NCBI GenBank assembly: GCA_030918015.1
Contig: JAUPTP010000046.1
Span: 1 to 9,406, forward strand
Direction of reading: 5' to 3'
DNA from: Pseudomonadota bacterium
Lineage (GTDB): Bacteria; Pseudomonadota; Gammaproteobacteria; Burkholderiales; Burkholderiaceae_C
DNA: 9,406 bases
Positions 5,803-9,406 of the stretch are shown here, in pieces. A program made the position numbers and the translations under genes. Under the pieces are notes generated by a model. It saw nothing but the letters and a program-made list of their open reading frames with translations. It was not told the DNA's origin and made no database searches. Positions within the stretch are counted from its first letter, which is position 1. Each line of letters starts with the position of its first letter.

Positions 5803-7077
5803 GTGCTGAAAATCCTGGCCGTAGCTCCTGCGCAGCCCGATGCGCCGACCCTTGTCTCCGATCTCGAATCCAGTGGATTCCAGGTCTGTGCCCGTTGCCC
5901 ATGCTCCAGCATGGTGCGAGAGGCCGTGCGCCATGCACCAGACATGATCATTGTCTGGGATCCCCATCCTGGGGACGAACTCTTCGAGGCGGTGCGCCTG
6001 CTGGAGTCGGCGGCACCGTCGCCGGTGCTGGTCTTCACCAGTGACGTGCGCGCCGAGACCATGGATGCCGCCATCGCCTGCGGCATCGACGACTGGGTGG
6101 TCAACGGCTATGCGCCGGGACGTCTGCGCCCGCTGCTGCAGTTCACGGTGCTGCGTCATCGCCAGATCCGGCAGATGCGCGAGGAGCTCGGCGATCTCAA
6201 GCGCCGCTTCGAGGAGCGCAAGCTCGTCGATCGCGCCAAGGGCATCCTGATGAATGCCCGCCACATCAGCGAGGACGAGGCGTTCCGCCTGCTGCGCTCG
6301 GCCTCGATGCACGCCAAGCAGCGCATCGGCCAGGTGTCGCAGCAGGTGATCGACTCGGCCCATTACGCCGAGGCGATCAACCGCTCGGGCCGCCTGCGCA
6401 TGCTGTCGCAGCGCATCGTCAAGCTCTATGCGCTGGCGGCGATGAATGTCGAGACGGCGGGCTCGCGTGCGCTGCTGGCCGACTCGGTCACGCAGATCGA
6501 CCAGAGCCTGATGGTGCTGGGCCGTGCCCTGTCGCGCCCGACCTTCGGCGATCTGCTCGATGCGGTGCAGTCCACCTGGAGCGCGGTGCAGTCCAGCCTG
6601 GTGGCCGCGCCGGCCTCCGCACGCGTGCCGCAGCTCGACCAGGATGCCGAGCGCCTGCTGGACCTGTCGGACCGGCTGACGCAGGCGCTCGAGAACGCGG
6701 GGCTGACGCCGTCGCTGCATGTCATCAACGTCTCGGGCCGCCAGCGCATGCTCGCTCAGCGTCTGGCCAAGCTGGCGCTGCTGCGCAGCAGCGGGGCGCT
6801 GGCCGCCGGCGAGGCCCTGCCGGAGGACATGGCCTCCACGGCCGAGGCGTTCGAGCAGGGCCTGACCTACCTGCGCGGCATTCCGCTGTCGACGCCGGCG
6901 ATCCGCGACGGCCTGGCCCGCGCCGACGCCACCTGGCAGGACATGCTGGCGGCGGTGCGTGCCGGCGCCCAGCAGGGCGCGCGGGTGACCCTGGCGGCCA
7001 CCAGCGAGTCGCTGCTCGAGCTCTTCGATGCCCTGACCCACGAGTACGAGCAGAGCATGCAGATGCTGATGGGCTGA
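5803..7077 (+). CDS. Nitrate-responsive ANTAR regulator: pseudo-receiver, ANTAR, two PilJ/NarX-type sensor modules
   Basis: A 424-residue soluble protein, expected to be an RNA-binding antiterminator for the nas genes. Residues 1-120 resemble a receiver domain: the acceptor-type Asp53 (IIVWDPHPG) and Thr79 are kept, but the acidic pair is replaced by APAQP and the conserved Lys by Asn101. Residues 132-184 are an ANTAR domain (KRRFEERKLVDRAKGILMNA, then ISEDEAFRLLRSASMHAKQRIGQVSQQVID), as in NasT/NasR. Two PilJ-like modules follow, each with a P-box-like motif: INRSGRLRMLSQR (192-204) and INVSGRQRMLAQR (308-320). NarX INKAGSLRMQSYR aligns with both; its nitrate-binding Arg54 corresponds to Arg199 and Arg315. 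There is no membrane segment, so sensing would be cytoplasmic. GTG at 5803 is chosen because MLKILAVAP is a normal receiver start; TTG at 5788 or 5683 is possible. It is divergent from the nitrate transporter and its structured leader. No NasS is visible. Confidence 0.88.
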   Translation: MLKILAVAPAQPDAPTLVSDLESSGFQVCARCPCSSMVREAVRHAPDMIIVWDPHPGDELFEAVRLLESAAPSPVLVFTSDVRAETMDAAIACGIDDWVVNGYAPGRLRPLLQFTVLRHRQIRQMREELGDLKRRFEERKLVDRAKGILMNARHISEDEAFRLLRSASMHAKQRIGQVSQQVIDSAHYAEAINRSGRLRMLSQRIVKLYALAAMNVETAGSRALLADSVTQIDQSLMVLGRALSRPTFGDLLDAVQSTWSAVQSSLVAAPASARVPQLDQDAERLLDLSDRLTQALENAGLTPSLHVINVSGRQRMLAQRLAKLALLRSSGALAAGEALPEDMASTAEAFEQGLTYLRGIPLSTPAIRDGLARADATWQDMLAAVRAGAQQGARVTLAATSESLLELFDALTHEYEQSMQMLMG

Positions 7078-7116
7078 TGGAGCGGGGCGCGATGTCGGTC
7101 AGGCTTCACGGCCGGG

Positions 7117-7150
7117 CGGCGCCGGCCGCGCCAGCGCGGGGCCGGCGCTG
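7117..7150 (+). terminator. GC-rich hairpin after the ANTAR gene, possible terminator
   Basis: GCGCCGGCC (7119-7127) pairs perfectly with GGCCGGCGC (7140-7148), and a G-T and a C-G pair extend the stem to 7117-7150. The 12-base spacer is itself self-complementary. It lies 40 bp after the ANTAR stop codon and is followed by CTTATCATT, not a real T-run. It may end or attenuate the upstream transcript; it could also be chance pairing in very GC-rich sequence. Confidence 0.4.
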
Positions 7151-7152
7151 CT

Positions 7153-7158
7153 TATCAT
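7153..7158 (+). promoter_or_regulatory. Possible -10 element giving a leaderless transcript
   Basis: TATCAT sits 6 nt before the ATG at 7165 in an otherwise extremely GC-rich stretch, and the start has no Shine-Dalgarno. A start site at the usual 6-7 nt downstream would coincide with the ATG. No good -35 hexamer is seen 16-18 nt upstream; that position lies inside the hairpin at 7117-7150. Confidence 0.3.
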
Positions 7159-7164
7159 TGCCGG

Positions 7165-8166
7165 ATGAGCCTAGCCGTGCTGTCCGATACCGTCGTGGCC
7201 CCCGTCGCGCTGAGCGAGGCCCTGCTCGATCTGCTGCTGGTCGAGGGTGCGATGGCCACGCTCAAGCGCGCCTCCGACGGGCGCCATCTGTGGGTCAGCC
7301 CGTCGTGGCAGGCCTGGATCGGGGAGGCGCCTGTGGTCGGCACGACCGATCTGGAGCGGCTGCCCCAGCCGGTGGCCAACGCGATCCAGGCGGCCGATGC
7401 GCGGGCCCTGGCCTGCGGCCAGGCCCTGTCGGTGGAGGACCATGTCTTCGAGCGTGTGGCGGGGCGCCGCGTCGAGCTGCATGCGGTGCGCCGTGTGCTG
7501 TCCGATCCGGCGGGCGAGCCGCTGCTGCTGACCCTGTGGCGCGACGTGACGGCCACGCGCCGCGAAGCCCTTCATCTCCAGCAGGCGCTCGGCCAGATCG
7601 AGCGCCTGCAGCAAGCCACCGAAGCGATGCGACGGCAGCATGAACAAGGGCTGGATCGGCCGGGCGAGCTGTTCCGGCGCGAGCATTTCGAGGAGCACCT
7701 GCGACGCGAGGCGGCGCTGTCGCAGCGCGAGCACCGCGAATTCGCGCTGGTGCTGCTGGCCATCGACCGGCTCGAGGGCCTGAGGCAGACCCATGGCGAG
7801 GCAGCCGTCCAGCAGGTCACCGAAGTGATGGGCCATCTGATGCGCACCAACACCCGCGCGATGGATGTGCTCGCCCAGCTCGGCGACGGGCGTTTCGCGA
7901 TCCTGCTGTCGGGGGTCGGGCTGGCCACCGCGCATGCCCGCATGGAGCATCTGCGCCGGGCCTGCGCCACGCAGGTGGTCGTGCAGGAGGGGCGCAGCCT
8001 GGGCTTCGAGGTGTCGATCGGCATCGCCAGCTTTCCGCACACCGCCGCCACGCTGGCCGAGCTCAGCCAGTGTGCGGTGCGTGCGCTCGGGGATGCCCGG
8101 CTGCGGGGCGGCAACCGCATCGCGCTGGCGGCGATCCGTCTCGGCGAGATCGCGCCCACCCCCTGA
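7165..8166 (+). CDS. PAS plus degenerate GGDEF domain protein
   Basis: A 333-residue soluble signalling protein. Residues about 20-130 look like a PAS domain (LKRASDGRHLWVSPSWQAWIG, then LLTLWRDVTATRREA, the usual PAS-to-linker ending). A coiled-coil-like linker (131-165) leads to a GGDEF-like domain (about 168-325: FRREHFEEHLRREAALSQR, FALVLLAIDRLEGLRQTHGEAA in sequence, then FEVSIGIASFP). The signature region reads QLGDGRFAILL (238-248), so GGDEF has become GDGRF and the catalytic Glu is Arg; the Gly-Gly pair is also lost. It is therefore unlikely to make cyclic-di-GMP and may bind a nucleotide or act through protein contact. It follows the ANTAR gene by 87 bp on the same strand, with a hairpin and possible own promoter between, so cotranscription is uncertain. 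A role in nitrate control is only suggested by position. Confidence 0.85.
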   Translation: MSLAVLSDTVVAPVALSEALLDLLLVEGAMATLKRASDGRHLWVSPSWQAWIGEAPVVGTTDLERLPQPVANAIQAADARALACGQALSVEDHVFERVAGRRVELHAVRRVLSDPAGEPLLLTLWRDVTATRREALHLQQALGQIERLQQATEAMRRQHEQGLDRPGELFRREHFEEHLRREAALSQREHREFALVLLAIDRLEGLRQTHGEAAVQQVTEVMGHLMRTNTRAMDVLAQLGDGRFAILLSGVGLATAHARMEHLRRACATQVVVQEGRSLGFEVSIGIASFPHTAATLAELSQCAVRALGDARLRGGNRIALAAIRLGEIAPTP

Positions 8167-8192
8167 GTCCTGAACGGGCGCGTGCCGGCGCC

Positions 8193-9406
8193 TCAGTCGG
8201 CCGCGGCCCGCCTCAGCGTCTCGCTGACCGGCCGGCGCAGCACCTCGCGCAGGCTCCACCAGCCGGTCATCCAGGCCAGCAGGGCCCCGGCCGCGGTGCC
8301 CGCCAGCGGCACGAGGGCCGAGGGCGTCCAGTCGAAGCCGAAGACCTGCCGTGCCAGGGCCCAGCTCACCGCGACGGCGGCGACGGCGGCCAGCGCGCCC
8401 GCCAGCGCCCCCAGGCCGAGCAGCTCCGCGCGCTGGATGCTGCGCAGCAGCGCGCTGCTGGCGCCCATCGCCCGCAGCAGCGCGAACTCCCGGGCGCGGG
8501 ACTCGCGCGTGGCGCTGACGGCCGCGAACAGCACCAGCAGGCCCGCGGCCAGCGTGAACCCGAACAGGAACTCGACCGCCCGGATCACCTGGTCCAGCAC
8601 CGTCTGCACCTGGGCGATCTGCTGGGAGACGTCGACCACCGTCAGGTTGGGGAAGTCGCGCGCCAGCTGGGCGTCGAAGCCGGCCGTGGCCGGGGCGCGC
8701 AGCGCGGAGATGTAGGTGAGCGGCAGCGCGGGCAGGTCCGAGCGGGTGAACATCACGAAGAAGTTGACCCGCATCGAGCCCCAGTCGACCTTGCGCAGGC
8801 TGGTGATGCGGCCCTCGACCCGGGTGCCGGCGATGTCGAAGCTCATGCGGTCGCCCAGCTTCAGGCCGAGCGTGTGCGCCAGGCCGGACTCGACGCTCAG
8901 GCCGGGCAGCGGGGGGGCGTCCGACGGGTCGGGCCAGCGGCCTTCGACCAGGGTGTTGTGGGCGGGCAGCGCCTCGGCGTGGCTCAGGTTGAACTCGCGC
9001 TCGACCAGCCGCTGGGCGCGGCTGTCGTCGTACTGCGTGGGGGTGACGGGCAGGCCGTTGAGCGCCGTGAGCCGGCCGCGGATCATCGGATACCAGTCGT
9101 AGCGCGTGACGCCGGCCGCGGCCAGCGCGCTCCGGAAGTCGGCGGCCTGATCGGGCTGGATGTTGATGACGAAGCGGTCGGGCGCATCGGCCGGCGTGGC
9201 GGCTCGCCAGCTGTCGACCAGATCGGTGCGCATCAGCACCAGCACCATCAAGGCCATCAGGCCGATGGCCAGCGCGCTGACCTGCAGCACCGCCAGCGCG
9301 GGCCGGGCGCTCAGCTGCCGGGTGGCCAGCGCGAGCCAGCGCGGCGCGCCGGTCTCGGGCACGGCCCGGTGCAGCGCCCGCACCGCCAGCCAGGCGGTCC
9401 CCGCGA
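8193..9406 (-). CDS. ybbP-like: YbbP-type ABC transporter permease, FtsX/MacB family (C-terminal part)
   Basis: The last 403 residues of an FtsX-family permease; the 5' part lies beyond the right edge, and no start codon is assigned because the frame is open to the edge. Visible order: one membrane helix (about 36-58, LAVLQVSALAIGLMALMVLV), a large periplasmic domain (about 60-270, MacB periplasmic-core-like, with FVINIQPDQAADF and VEGRWPDP), then three helices (about 275-298, 326-350, 362-385) of the FtsX domain containing SATRESRAREFALLRAMGAS, a typical cytoplasmic coupling loop. This arrangement matches the second half of YbbP (roughly 800-residue) proteins, which pair with the ATPase YbbA, often beside a TesA-type esterase, with a proposed envelope or lipid role. 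It converges on the PAS-GGDEF gene with a 26-bp gap and no clear terminator, and looks unrelated to the nitrate genes. Confidence 0.88.
   Translation of the reverse strand, partial: AGTAWLAVRALHRAVPETGAPRWLALATRQLSARPALAVLQVSALAIGLMALMVLVLMRTDLVDSWRAATPADAPDRFVINIQPDQAADFRSALAAAGVTRYDWYPMIRGRLTALNGLPVTPTQYDDSRAQRLVEREFNLSHAEALPAHNTLVEGRWPDPSDAPPLPGLSVESGLAHTLGLKLGDRMSFDIAGTRVEGRITSLRKVDWGSMRVNFFVMFTRSDLPALPLTYISALRAPATAGFDAQLARDFPNLTVVDVSQQIAQVQTVLDQVIRAVEFLFGFTLAAGLLVLFAAVSATRESRAREFALLRAMGASSALLRSIQRAELLGLGALAGALAAVAAVAVSWALARQVFGFDWTPSALVPLAGTAAGALLAWMTGWWSLREVLRRPVSETLRRAAAD

Noticed and set aside
8167..8192. Terminator between the PAS-GGDEF gene and the permease
   Set aside because: Only a 5-bp GGCGC/GCGCC pairing with no T-run; not distinguishable from chance at this GC content.

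Overview
The window comes from a high-GC betaproteobacterium, most likely a Burkholderiales member of the Rubrivivax/Leptothrix/Ideonella type. This is inferred from codon use (strong G/C third positions), gene content and protein style; no marker gene fixes the genus. Most of it is a nitrate-assimilation (nas) locus. It contains no rRNA, tRNA, insertion sequence or CRISPR array that I can see.

Layout. The left end (1-2343, minus strand) holds the N-terminal part of the assimilatory nitrate reductase catalytic subunit and, upstream of it in the same apparent operon, a NirB-type FAD/NAD(P)H oxidoreductase that probably feeds it electrons. Next, divergently transcribed, is a PP2C phosphatase/Ser-Thr kinase fusion with a C-terminal membrane anchor (2434-4155, plus). 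It converges on a NarK/NasA-type nitrate transporter (4239-5492, minus) across an 83-bp gap containing a large nested hairpin. From 5493 to 5802 is a regulatory region. On the minus strand it carries a near-perfect sigma-54 promoter (5688-5703). Directly downstream comes a leader of about 185 nt that begins with a six-base-loop hairpin matching the ANTAR target rule (loop A1 and G4), followed by a set of mutually exclusive stems.

Divergent from the transporter, on the plus strand, is an unusual regulator (5803-7077): pseudo-receiver, ANTAR RNA-binding domain, then two PilJ/NarX-type modules, each with a P-box-like nitrate motif. It is followed by a PAS plus degenerate GGDEF protein (7165-8166). 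The right end (8193-9406, minus) is the C-terminal part of a YbbP-type FtsX-family ABC permease, probably unrelated to nitrate.

Working model: nitrogen limitation acts through sigma-54 (presumably with NtrC) to start transporter transcription. Nitrate or nitrite sensed directly by the PilJ modules lets the ANTAR protein bind the leader and allow read-through. This resembles Klebsiella NasR, but with a different sensor module and domain order, and no NasS partner is visible. The kinase/phosphatase may add post-translational control. The RNA target and the one-protein nitrate-sensing antiterminator facing each other across one intergenic region are the most interesting parts of the window.
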